8,705 bases of DNA from Desulfovibrio sp. (GTDB lineage Bacteria > Desulfobacterota > Desulfovibrionia > Desulfovibrionales > Desulfovibrionaceae), in the NCBI GenBank assembly GCA_003525525.1, contig DQED01000197.1:1-8705 (forward strand), written 5' to 3'. Of the stretch, positions 1-5,786 are shown in pieces (within the stretch, counting starts at the first letter, position 1; every line of letters starts with the position of its first letter). The notes below the pieces were generated by a model that was given only the letters and a program-made list of their open reading frames with translations, searched no databases and was not told the DNA's origin. The position numbers and the translations under genes were made by a program.

Positions 1-170
1 TGCTTGCAGGCCAGGTTGCAGGCGCGGGTGACTTCCCAGGCGATCAGGCGCAGGGGCGGCATGCCGCCGGGCGCGGCCTGGGCGTGGGGATGGCCGGCCG
101 GGTGGCCGCCGGGATGACCGAGGGGGTGGCCGCCGGGATGTCCGGGGCCCTTGCCGTGGGGATGCTGCAT
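1..170 (-). CDS. ahbD: Heme synthase AhbD, radical SAM, N-terminal part only (runs off left edge)
   Basis: Radical-SAM enzyme that in the siroheme-dependent pathway oxidatively decarboxylates the two propionates of iron-coproporphyrin III to give heme b. Only 56 residues are in the window. Residues 41-56 read RLIAWEVTRACNLACK, and the next codon begins CA (His). This gives the start of the radical-SAM CxxxCxxC cluster motif, with C51 and C55 visible and the third Cys just beyond the edge. Residues 1-37 are a Gly/Pro/His-rich extension with eight His in the first 29 residues and two copies of an 8-residue HPGGHPxG unit. The start at 170 is the first ATG in frame but has no adjacent Shine-Dalgarno; a strong one lies about 42 bases upstream behind a hairpin. 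M37 is the alternative start and also lacks a ribosome site. The gene follows hemB by 139 bases on the same strand. AhbD rather than another radical-SAM protein is inferred from this motif context and from ahbC and hemB nearby. Confidence 0.85.
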   Translation of the reverse strand, partial: MQHPHGKGPGHPGGHPLGHPGGHPAGHPHAQAAPGGMPPLRLIAWEVTRACNLACK

Positions 171-182
171 ATGAGGAACTGC

Positions 183-220
183 GGACCGGCGGCGCGGGGC
201 GCGCGCCGGTCCCCTCCTTG
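183..220 (-). promoter_or_regulatory. Structured ribosome-binding region of ahbD
   Basis: On the minus strand a strong Shine-Dalgarno AAGGAGG (219-213) is followed directly by a perfect 9-bp stem, GGACCGGCG paired with CGCCGGTCC (212-204 and 191-183), with a GC-rich loop. Twelve bases later comes the ahbD ATG (170). No ATG, GTG or TTG lies at normal spacing after this Shine-Dalgarno, so it either belongs to ahbD with the hairpin looping out about 30 bases, or it is unused. The sequence is directly visible; the function is inferred. Confidence 0.5.
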
Positions 221-230
221 GGCGGAATTT

Positions 231-264
231 GCGCGCGGCCGCAGCATGCGCCGCGGCCGCGCGG
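231..264 (-). other. GC-rich inverted repeat between hemB and ahbD
   Basis: The arms GCGCGCGGCCGC (231-242) and GCGGCCGCGCGG (253-264) are complementary at 11 of 12 positions around a 10-base loop. It lies 46 bases beyond the hemB stop. No T-run follows on the minus strand, so it is not a standard intrinsic terminator. It could slow or attenuate transcription, or protect the hemB mRNA 3' end. Confidence 0.45.
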
Positions 265-271
265 CCTTTCT

Positions 272-299
272 GATATAATGGTTGGGCGGGACGAGGCAA
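272..299 (-). promoter_or_regulatory. Weak candidate promoter for ahbD
   Basis: On the minus strand TTGCCT (299-294) is followed after 16 bases by TATATC (277-272). This would put a start about 95 bases before the ahbD ATG, with both hairpins in the leader. The same spot carries a perfect TATAAT on the plus strand (274-279) without a matching -35 box. Read-through from hemB is equally possible. Confidence 0.25.
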
Positions 300-309
300 G
301 GCGCGGGGC

Positions 310-1290
310 CTAGAGCCAGGGCAGCACCTTCTCGGCGAAGTAGGTGATGATCATGTCCGCGCCGGCGCGCTTGATGGCGGTGAGCGACTCCAGGATGGCC
401 CGTTTCTCGTCAAGCCAGCCGTTGGCGATGGCCGCTTGCAGCATGGCGTATTCGCCGCTCACCTGATAGGCGGCGATGGGCGTGTCGAAGCTGTCGCGCA
501 AAAGCCGCACCACGTCGAGATAGGGCATGGCCGGCTTGACCATGAGGATGTCCGCGCCTTCTTCCAGGTCGGCCGCGGCCTCGCGCAGCCCCTCGCGCAC
601 GTTGGCCGGGTCCATCTGGTAGCCTTTGCGGTCGCCGAAGGCCGGGGCGCTGTCGGCGGCCTCGCGGAACGGGCCGTAGAAGGCCGAAGCGTACTTGACG
701 GCATAGGACATGATCGGGATGTGGGAAAAGCCGGCGTCGTCCAGGGCGGCGCGGATGGCCGCGACCCGGCCGTCCATCATGTCCGAGGGGGCGATGATGT
801 CCGCACCGGCCCGGGCGTGGCTCACGGCCGTTTTGGCGAGCAGTTCCAGGGTGGCGTCGTTATTCACCTCGCCGTGGCCGTCGAGCAGGCCGCAGTGGCC
901 GTGGCTCGTGTATTCGCACAGGCACACGTCCGTGACCACGGCCAGTTGCGGATAGGTTTCCTTGAGGCGCATGACCGCGCGCTGCACGATGCCGTCGTCG
1001 GCGTAGGCCCCGGAGCCGGCCGGATCCTTTTTCTCAGGCAGGCCGAACACGATCACCGAGCGCAGCCCCATGTCCATGGCCGCGCCCGCGCGGGCGACGA
1101 GTTTTTCCACGGAGAGCTGGGACTGGCCGGGCATGGAGCCGAGCGGCTTCTCGAAATCCGCTTCGGGCGTGTCCACCACGAAATAGCCCTGGATGAGGTC
1201 GTCGGGACGCAGTTCGGTCTCGCGCACCATGTCGCGTAAAAACGCCGTACGGCGCAACCGGCGGCCGCGATGAAAATCGCCGAAAGCCAT
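310..1290 (-). CDS. hemB: Porphobilinogen synthase (delta-aminolevulinic acid dehydratase) HemB
   Basis: Condenses two molecules of 5-aminolevulinate into porphobilinogen in the cytoplasm, the first common step of tetrapyrrole synthesis (heme, siroheme, cobalamin). The protein is 326 residues, the normal family length. The two active-site lysines are visible: K199 in [16 protein letters not shown], and the Schiff-base lysine K252 in LMVKPAM. The zinc-type cysteine site is intact in [14 protein letters not shown] (C123, C125, C133). The frame stays open upstream to 1659, but the start at 1290 ([13 protein letters not shown]) is preferred. It has GAGG 6 bases upstream, begins where HemB proteins normally begin, and leaves the upstream HDOD gene intact. 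It lies 26 bases after that gene's stop, so the two are probably one transcript. In this pathway HemB feeds siroheme, which AhbA/B, AhbC and AhbD turn into heme. Confidence 0.97.
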   Translation of the reverse strand: MAFGDFHRGRRLRRTAFLRDMVRETELRPDDLIQGYFVVDTPEADFEKPLGSMPGQSQLSVEKLVARAGAAMDMGLRSVIVFGLPEKKDPAGSGAYADDGIVQRAVMRLKETYPQLAVVTDVCLCEYTSHGHCGLLDGHGEVNNDATLELLAKTAVSHARAGADIIAPSDMMDGRVAAIRAALDDAGFSHIPIMSYAVKYASAFYGPFREAADSAPAFGDRKGYQMDPANVREGLREAAADLEEGADILMVKPAMPYLDVVRLLRDSFDTPIAAYQVSGEYAMLQAAIANGWLDEKRAILESLTAIKRAGADMIITYFAEKVLPWL

Positions 1291-1316
1291 GCATAACCTC
1301 GCTTGCTTGTGTTGGA

Positions 1317-2564
1317 TCAGTTCTTGCGAACCGGGAAGAAGGCGCCCACGATTTCGTCGATCTGGTCCCGGCCCGCCTCGGCCACCGCGGTCAGGCGGTC
1401 GGGTTCGAGCCCGAGCGTGGCCCAGGCCCCGGGGTCGAGCGCAGGCACCATCACCGACGCCGGCGGCGTGTGCCCGAGGGCCACGGCCATGATGTCGGCC
1501 AGATGCAGGGCGGCCGCCTCGACGTCGCCCGCGCAGGAGGACGGCGTATGGTGGCAGGAAACCGTGGTCACGAGGGCCTCGGGGAACTTCCAGGCCTTGA
1601 GCAAAAGCCCCCCGATCAGCGGATGGGAAAAACCCAGCACCTCGTTTTCGGCCACGCACAGGGGCGTCATGTTGCCCTTGGCGTAATAGATGGCCTCCAC
1701 GGCGGCGTGGGGAAGCTTCTTGAAGATGACGAGCCGGCCGATGTCGTGGAGCACGCCGGCCACGAACAGGCGTTCGGACCCCTTGCCGGCGGCGGCGTCG
1801 CCAAGCAGCCGGGCAAAGACGCCGACGGCCATGGAATGCTCCCAGAACGTGCGCATGTTGATCAGTTCCGGGGGAATGTCCTTGAAGGCGTTCATGGCCG
1901 CGATGCCGAGCGCCAGGGTGGAGACTTCCTGGCTGCCGAGCACCATGACCGCCCGGCTGATGGAGTCCACGCGGTGGGGCAGGCCGTAGAACGGGCTGTT
2001 GACGAGCTTTAGGAGCTTGGCCGTCAGGCTCGTGTCCTTGCTGATGACGTCGGCCACCTGGGACGAGCTGCTCACGGGCGAATCGAGCACCTGGCGGATC
2101 TTGAAATAGATGTCCGGGAAGGACGCCAGCTTGACCTCGCTGTCCACGAGGTCTTCCACGCCGCCTTCTTCGCGGAAAAAGAGGTCGCCCATGGACTCGG
2201 CCCGGGGATTGGGGCCGATCTCGGGCGCGATGGGCACGCCGTCGGCCAGGGCGCGGGCCTGGGCCATGACGGCGATTTCATAAAGCGCGGCGATGGCGGG
2301 ATGGGACAGGTCGTTGGCCAGGAACCGGCGCGCGACATGGGCGGCGCTTTCCTGGAGCAGCGCCTCGGTCACGTCTCCCGCGTCCGCGTCACCGCTCCCG
2401 GGATCGGCCACGTCGGCCCCGGGCACGCCGCGCTTGCGCAGGCTGCCGATGAGGCTGTCCGTGAGCGTCATGCCCTTTGGCAACAGCATCTTGCCGTCAG
2501 ACCCCAGGAGGTCCGACGCCAGCACCATGCCCGGTTCGAGCGCATCCACGGGAAGCCTGCCCAC
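1317..2564 (-). CDS. HDOD domain signalling protein
   Basis: A 415-residue cytoplasmic protein of the HDOD (HD-related output domain) family, which occurs in bacterial signalling and whose members often have no proven activity. Residues 1-47 form a small N-terminal module ([17 protein letters not shown]) of the kind often found ahead of HD-type domains. Residues about 50-140 are a less recognisable linker. The HDOD domain spans about 144-345, with the hallmark [20 protein letters not shown] (187-206). Several metal-binding positions of true HD hydrolases appear retained: H243, H273-D274 in VLHDIGRL, H314, H338/H339 and possibly D357. Phosphohydrolase activity is therefore conceivable but unproven. 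The start is GTG at 2564, with AAGGA 7 bases upstream and the conserved N-terminal module beginning right after. It stops 26 bases before hemB, and no terminator lies between, so it is the first gene of a probable two-gene operon. No transmembrane segments are seen. Confidence 0.92.
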   Translation of the reverse strand: MGRLPVDALEPGMVLASDLLGSDGKMLLPKGMTLTDSLIGSLRKRGVPGADVADPGSGDADAGDVTEALLQESAAHVARRFLANDLSHPAIAALYEIAVMAQARALADGVPIAPEIGPNPRAESMGDLFFREEGGVEDLVDSEVKLASFPDIYFKIRQVLDSPVSSSSQVADVISKDTSLTAKLLKLVNSPFYGLPHRVDSISRAVMVLGSQEVSTLALGIAAMNAFKDIPPELINMRTFWEHSMAVGVFARLLGDAAAGKGSERLFVAGVLHDIGRLVIFKKLPHAAVEAIYYAKGNMTPLCVAENEVLGFSHPLIGGLLLKAWKFPEALVTTVSCHHTPSSCAGDVEAAALHLADIMAVALGHTPPASVMVPALDPGAWATLGLEPDRLTAVAEAGRDQIDEIVGAFFPVRKN

Positions 2565-2616
2565 AATGCGATCCTTTCCGCGCCGCTTGTTGGATAATTT
2601 GCGCGGTTTCCATTGT

Positions 2617-2646
2617 CTTATATTCCCTTTTCCCGGGCGTGGTCAA
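2617..2646 (-). promoter_or_regulatory. Sigma-70-like promoter for the HDOD-hemB operon
   Basis: On the minus strand TTGACC (2646-2641, five of six matches to consensus) is followed after 18 bases by TATAAG (2622-2617, five of six). The predicted start near 2610 gives a leader of about 46 bases to the GTG. The boxes are read directly; use in the cell is inferred. Confidence 0.6.
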
Positions 2647-2661
2647 CTGGCGCGGGAACGC

Positions 2662-2690
2662 TTTACAGGCTCGCGGGCCGGGAGTATGAC
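2662..2690 (+). promoter_or_regulatory. Sigma-70-like promoter for the 81-residue gene
   Basis: TTTACA (2662-2667, five of six) and TATGAC (2685-2690, four of six) are separated by the ideal 17 bases. The predicted start near 2697 is about 46 bases before the ATG at 2743. It is divergent from the HDOD-hemB promoter, with the two -35 boxes only 15 bases apart, so a shared regulator is possible. Confidence 0.5.
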
Positions 2691-2742
2691 GCCCCCCGAC
2701 AAAAACAACCGCCACGGGCGTGGCCTGGGGGAGAAGGAAGCA

Positions 2743-2988
2743 ATGAGCGCAAGCGCGGCATCGCTGGCCAAGGTCAAGGATCTCGACACCATTACCGTCG
2801 CCAAGGCAGGGCCCGTCCCGACCATGGACGATACGGCCAAGCTGGCCGTGGCCGTGGAAGCCCTCTCGGCCATCGCCGGCGAAAACGACCTGACCTGCCT
2901 GCGGGCCCTTTTCCGCATGCGCCGCCGGGCCGAAGAGGCGCTGCTGTCGATCCGCGGCCTGCGCCCCGACCAGCACACCCTGTTCTAG
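2743..2988 (+). CDS. Small unknown protein, 81 residues
   Basis: I do not recognise a family. The start at 2743 is supported by GAAGGA upstream at good spacing and by a plausible promoter. An in-frame extension to 2293 would overlap the HDOD gene on the other strand and is rejected. The protein is soluble, with an Ala-rich first half. The second half looks helical and is basic around FRMRRRAEEALLSIRGLR (57-74). It has one Cys (C52), no signal peptide and no membrane segment. It is divergent from the HDOD-hemB operon and convergent with ahbC, ending before a bidirectional terminator. It sits inside the heme gene neighbourhood, but nothing in its sequence ties it to heme. Confidence 0.68.
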   Translation: MSASAASLAKVKDLDTITVAKAGPVPTMDDTAKLAVAVEALSAIAGENDLTCLRALFRMRRRAEEALLSIRGLRPDQHTLF

Positions 2989-3015
2989 GGCGGGCAAGAG
3001 AGGGGGAGGGGAAGG

Positions 3016-3065
3016 GAAGCCTCCGGCGTCCAAAGGGCTTCGCCCTCTGGACTCCCTTAAAGGAG
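3016..3065 (+). repeat. Dispersed hairpin repeat, copy A
   Basis: First of three related intergenic elements in this window (the others are at 5157-5206 and 5284-5334). It has an invariant head GCCTCCGGCG and an invariant tail TGGAxTCCC. Between them an 11-bp stem with one mismatch, GTCCAAAGGGC with GCCCTCTGGAC, folds around a TTC loop (3028-3052). It lies 27 bases past the stop of the 81-residue gene, in the sense orientation of that transcript. Confidence 0.75.
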
Positions 3066-3124
3066 CAGCCCATCCGGCTACTCGGTTTTAGTGCCCAGCT
3101 CATTTCTTTTTTTCGATTCCATGC

Positions 3125-3159
3125 AAAAAGGGCCGTACGCCACGCGCACGGCCCTTTTT
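3125..3159. terminator. Bidirectional intrinsic terminator
   Basis: A perfect 12-bp inverted repeat, AAAAAGGGCCGT (3125-3136) and ACGGCCCTTTTT (3148-3159), encloses an 11-base loop. A T-run follows the GC stem in both reading directions. It lies between two convergent genes, the 81-residue gene (plus) and ahbC (minus, stop at 3184), and should end both transcripts. Confidence 0.92.
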
Positions 3160-3183
3160 CGCGTCCGTCGTCCGATGCGCCCG

Positions 3184-4371
3184 CTACTTGTCGGGGCGGA
3201 TCTCGTCGTCGGTCAGGTAGCAGGCCGGATCGGGACCCCAGACGTCGCCCGAGACGGCCTCGGCCCGGGCGCGGAAGTTGCCGCCGCAGATTTCGAGATA
3301 GCGGCAGGTCGCGCAGCGCCCGGTCACGTGGCGCTTCTTGTCCTTGAGCTTGGCCAGCAGTTCGATGTTCGGATCGTCCCAGATCTCGGAGAACGGCCGT
3401 TCGCGCACGTTGCCGAACACGTGGTTGCGCCAGAACTGGTCGGCGTGCACCTTGCCGTCCCAGGAAATGCAGCCGATGCCGCGGCCGGAGCTGTTGCCCT
3501 CGTTGAAGGAGAGCAGCTCCTTGACCTCGGCCGCCCGGGCCGGGTCCTCGCGCAGCAGGCGCAGGTAGACGTAGGGGCCGTCGGCGTGGTTGTCCACGGT
3601 GAGCACTTCCTTGGGAATTCCCGCGTCGTGCAGCGCCCGCGTGCGGTCCATGATGAGGTCCACGAGCGCCCGCGTGGCGGCATGGTCCAGGTCTTCCTTG
3701 ATGAGCTCCGAGCCGCGCCCGGCGTAGACCAGGTGGTAAAAGCAGATGCGCGGCACTTCGAGGTCGCGCAGGAGGTCGAAGAGAAGCGGCACTTCGCCGG
3801 CGTTGCGCTTGTTGATGGTGAAGCGCAGCCCGACCTTGAGCCCTTCCTTCTGGCAGTTCTCGATGCCCTGCAAGGCCTTCTTGTAGGAGCCGGCCACGCC
3901 GCGGAAGCGGTCGTGGACCTCTTCGCCGCCGTCCAGGGAGATGCCGACGTAGGACAGCCCCACGGCCTTGAGTTCGCGCGCCTTGTCGCGGGTGATCAGC
4001 GTGCCGTTGGTGGAGATGACGGCGCGCATGCCGCGCGCGGTGGCGTGGGAGGCCAGTTCGGCCAGGTCCTTGCGCACCAGCGGCTCGCCCCCGGAAAAGA
4101 GCATGACCGGCGCGCCGTAGGCGGCCAGGTCGTCGATCATGGTCTTGGCCTCGGCCGTGCCGATGTCGTCCACGCCTTCGGGGTCCACGGCCTTGGCGTA
4201 GCAGTGCACGCACTTGAGGTTGCAGCGCCGGGTCATGTTCCAGACCACGACGGGCTTTTTGTCCTTGGAGAATTGCAGCAGGTGGGACGGGAGCTTGCCG
4301 GACTGGCGGCCGTAGCGCAGCGCGTCCGAGGGTTCCACCCCGCCGCAGTAAAGCTTGGATATGCCGATCAT
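3184..4371 (-). CDS. ahbC: 12,18-didecarboxysiroheme deacetylase AhbC, radical SAM
   Basis: In the siroheme-dependent heme pathway AhbC removes the two acetate side chains of 12,18-didecarboxysiroheme to give iron-coproporphyrin III, the substrate of AhbD. The protein is 395 residues, a normal length for the family. The radical-SAM [4Fe-4S] motif is C50-x3-C54-x2-C57 in RRCNLKCVHC, followed by the SAM-binding GGEP in MLFSGGEPLVRKDL. A SPASM-like C-terminal region carries C301, C353, C356, C362 and C384 for an auxiliary iron-sulfur cluster. The N-terminus MIGISKLYCGGVEPSDALRYGR is typical of the Desulfovibrio AhbC group. NirJ-type heme d1 proteins are the nearest alternative; hemB and ahbD nearby favour AhbC. 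The ATG at 4371 has AGAGGA 7 bases upstream. It ends before the shared terminator at 3125-3159. No convincing promoter was found in the 118 bases upstream. Confidence 0.92.
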   Translation of the reverse strand: MIGISKLYCGGVEPSDALRYGRQSGKLPSHLLQFSKDKKPVVVWNMTRRCNLKCVHCYAKAVDPEGVDDIGTAEAKTMIDDLAAYGAPVMLFSGGEPLVRKDLAELASHATARGMRAVISTNGTLITRDKARELKAVGLSYVGISLDGGEEVHDRFRGVAGSYKKALQGIENCQKEGLKVGLRFTINKRNAGEVPLLFDLLRDLEVPRICFYHLVYAGRGSELIKEDLDHAATRALVDLIMDRTRALHDAGIPKEVLTVDNHADGPYVYLRLLREDPARAAEVKELLSFNEGNSSGRGIGCISWDGKVHADQFWRNHVFGNVRERPFSEIWDDPNIELLAKLKDKKRHVTGRCATCRYLEICGGNFRARAEAVSGDVWGPDPACYLTDDEIRPDK

Positions 4372-4489
4372 GAAAAGTCCTCTGTTTCGTTGGGTGGGAA
4401 GGCCCTATAATACATTTTTGCCGCACGGGGTAGGGGGCGTCGAAAACGCGGCTGCGGCGGCAACCCCCCGGGATGTCGGGGCAAGACGA
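4372..4489. other. Intergenic region upstream of ahbC
   Basis: 118 bases between the methyltransferase stop and the ahbC start, both on the minus strand. Minus-strand TATTAT (4412-4407) could be a -10 box, but no matching -35 box lies at 16-18 bases. The plus strand carries TATAAT at 4406-4411 in the same place. A short stem CCCCG/CGGGG (4466-4470, 4477-4481) lies just past the methyltransferase stop with no T-run, so it is at best a weak terminator. Whether ahbC has its own promoter cannot be settled here. Confidence 0.4.
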
Positions 4490-5125
4490 TCAGGGCTTCC
4501 TGGCGGTCATCAAAAAAACCGGAAAGCTGCGCAGGGAACCGCCCGGCCCGGGCTTCTCGATGACGGCCGCGGTCGCGGCGTCGATGTCGGTGAAGCCGAT
4601 GCCGGCCAGGGTGTCGGCCAGTTCCAGGCGGTCGAACCCGAAATGGTGCACGCCGGCGTTGTCGTCGTGAAAGGCCCCGCCTTCGCTGTCGAGGTCGGCC
4701 AGGGCGATGCGGCCACCTTTTTGCGCGGCGGCGAAGAGGCGCCGCAGCACGGCGTCCAGTTCGGCCACGTGGTGCAGGGCCATGGCGCTGGCCACGAGGT
4801 CGTAGCGCCCGGGCAGGGGATCGCCGGCGGCGATGTCGGCCAGGATGGTGGCCACGTTGCCGAGCCCCGCGGCCTCGATCTTGGCGTCCAGGGCGGCGAG
4901 CATGCCCGGCGAGAAATCCAGGCCCGTGACGCGTTCGCAGCGGCGGGAGAGTTCCAGGGTAAGCAGGCCCGTGCCGCAGCCGAAATCCAGGGCGTCGGGC
5001 ACGGGCTGGCGGAAAAGTCCCGCCCGCTCCATGGCCGCGGCGATGTCCTGCGCGAGTTTGCGGCGGTGGGGACTGGCGTCCCAGGCGGCGGCCCTGGCGT
5101 TGAAAAGGGCGACATCATCGGTCAT
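4490..5125 (-). CDS. Class I SAM-dependent methyltransferase
   Basis: A 211-residue cytoplasmic protein that transfers a methyl group from S-adenosylmethionine to an unidentified substrate. Motif I is ALDFGCGTGLLTLEL (45-59). The acidic residue expected to bind the ribose is D70 in VTGLDFS. A further aspartate at D97 (LADIAA) and motif IV in YDLVASAMALHH (108-119) fit the Rossmann-fold methyltransferase pattern. The C-terminal half has a His/Asp-rich patch HDDNAGVHHFGF (153-164). The family is broad (UbiE/Methyltransf_11-like), so the substrate cannot be read from sequence. The ATG at 5125 has GAAGGA about 8 bases upstream. It is followed on the same strand by ahbC after 118 bases, so co-transcription is possible, but no direct role in heme synthesis is established. 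Confidence 0.9.
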   Translation of the reverse strand: MTDDVALFNARAAAWDASPHRRKLAQDIAAAMERAGLFRQPVPDALDFGCGTGLLTLELSRRCERVTGLDFSPGMLAALDAKIEAAGLGNVATILADIAAGDPLPGRYDLVASAMALHHVAELDAVLRRLFAAAQKGGRIALADLDSEGGAFHDDNAGVHHFGFDRLELADTLAGIGFTDIDAATAAVIEKPGPGGSLRSFPVFLMTARKP

Positions 5126-5156
5126 ATAAGGATTCCTTCGAGAGAGTGCTCGGGGA

Positions 5157-5206
5157 GATGCCTCCGGCGGCCAAGGGGCTCATGTCCTTTGGAATCCCGC
5201 AACGAG
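5157..5206 (+). repeat. Dispersed hairpin repeat, copy B
   Basis: Matches copy A in the head (GCCTCCGGCG) and tail (TGGAATCCC), with a shorter, imperfect stem CCAAGGG/CCTTTGG around GCTCATGT. It lies upstream of the methyltransferase start in the antisense orientation to that gene, facing copy C. Confidence 0.68.
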
Positions 5207-5283
5207 GTAACGAGCGATGCAATTGCAACGTAAGGGCCGTTTCCAGCTGCTCCCGATTGTTCCCGCATCAGAGCTGTCCGAAA

Positions 5284-5334
5284 TCCTTGCAGGGAGTCCA
5301 GAGGGCGGTAGCCGTTTGGCCGCCGGAGGCGTTC
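5284..5334 (-). repeat. Dispersed hairpin repeat, copy C
   Basis: Read on the minus strand it begins GAACGCCTCCGGCGGCC, continues through a CCCTCTGGACTCCCT tail and ends CAAGGA, matching copy A closely at both ends. It lies about 40 bases past the response-regulator stop in the sense orientation of that transcript, the same arrangement as copy A behind the 81-residue gene. Confidence 0.72.
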
Positions 5335-5375
5335 TTCCTGACCACATTTCGCAAGCATTTCTGCCCGGCAGCGAA

Positions 5376-5768
5376 TCAGGCGGGGCCGACCTTGGCCTTG
5401 GCCACGGCCGCGGCGAGCTTGGCGAGCAGTTCGTCGATGTCGCAGGGCTTGAGCAGATAGTCGGCGGCCCCGGCCTGCATGCCGTCCTTGGCCGCCTCTT
5501 CGGAACCGTGCCCGGTGAGCATGATCACGGGCATGGCCGGCACCATCTTCCGAAACACCTTGAGCACCTCGATGCCGTCCATGTCCACCATCTTGAGGTC
5601 GCACACGGCCGCGTCGAAATCGCGTTCCCGCAGCAGCCGCAGGCCCTCGGCCCCGGACTGGGCCACCTCCACGGCAAGACCCCGGCGGCGCAGGCGCTTG
5701 GCCAGCACGTCGGTAAAGCCCGCCTCGTCGTCCACCAAAAGGACCCGCAGGGGGATCGCTTCGCTCAT
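5376..5768 (-). CDS. Single-domain response regulator (CheY-like receiver)
   Basis: A 130-residue receiver domain with no output domain. All phosphorylation-site residues are present: the acidic pair D13/D14 in LLVDDE, the phospho-acceptor D57 in VCDLKMVDMDG, T85 in IMLTGHG, and K107 in YLLKPCD. It is expected to be phosphorylated by the histidine kinase encoded immediately upstream, whose stop is 18 bases before this start. GAGGA lies 5 bases before the ATG. Lacking a DNA-binding or enzymatic domain, it must act through a protein partner or pass the phosphate onward. The partner is not in the window. No intrinsic terminator with a T-run follows, only repeat copy C. Confidence 0.95.
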   Translation of the reverse strand: MSEAIPLRVLLVDDEAGFTDVLAKRLRRRGLAVEVAQSGAEGLRLLRERDFDAAVCDLKMVDMDGIEVLKVFRKMVPAMPVIMLTGHGSEEAAKDGMQAGAADYLLKPCDIDELLAKLAAAVAKAKVGPA

Positions 5769-5786
5769 GTCTGTCCTCGTGGTCCC

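Noticed and set aside
44..247. 67-codon open frame on the minus strand at the left edge
   Set aside because: It overlaps the ahbD N-terminus in a different frame. The ahbD frame shows the radical-SAM cysteine motif.
274..279. Plus-strand TATAAT near 274 and again at 4406 as promoters
   Set aside because: Neither has a -35 box at suitable spacing and neither reads into a plus-strand gene.
1291..1659. Upstream extension of the hemB frame
   Set aside because: It would add 123 low-complexity Arg/Gly-rich residues overlapping the HDOD gene. The start at 1290 has a ribosome site and gives the normal HemB length.
2293..2742. Upstream extension of the 81-residue gene
   Set aside because: It overlaps the start of the HDOD gene and both promoters. 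The ATG at 2743 has a clear ribosome site.
3091..4410. 439-codon open frame on the plus strand
   Set aside because: Antisense to ahbC, whose cysteine motifs and length are intact. It also crosses the bidirectional terminator. Low-complexity shadow product.
2792..4426. 544-codon open frame on the minus strand
   Set aside because: Overlaps ahbC in another frame. The product is Arg/Gly/Pro-rich without any domain, a typical high-GC shadow.
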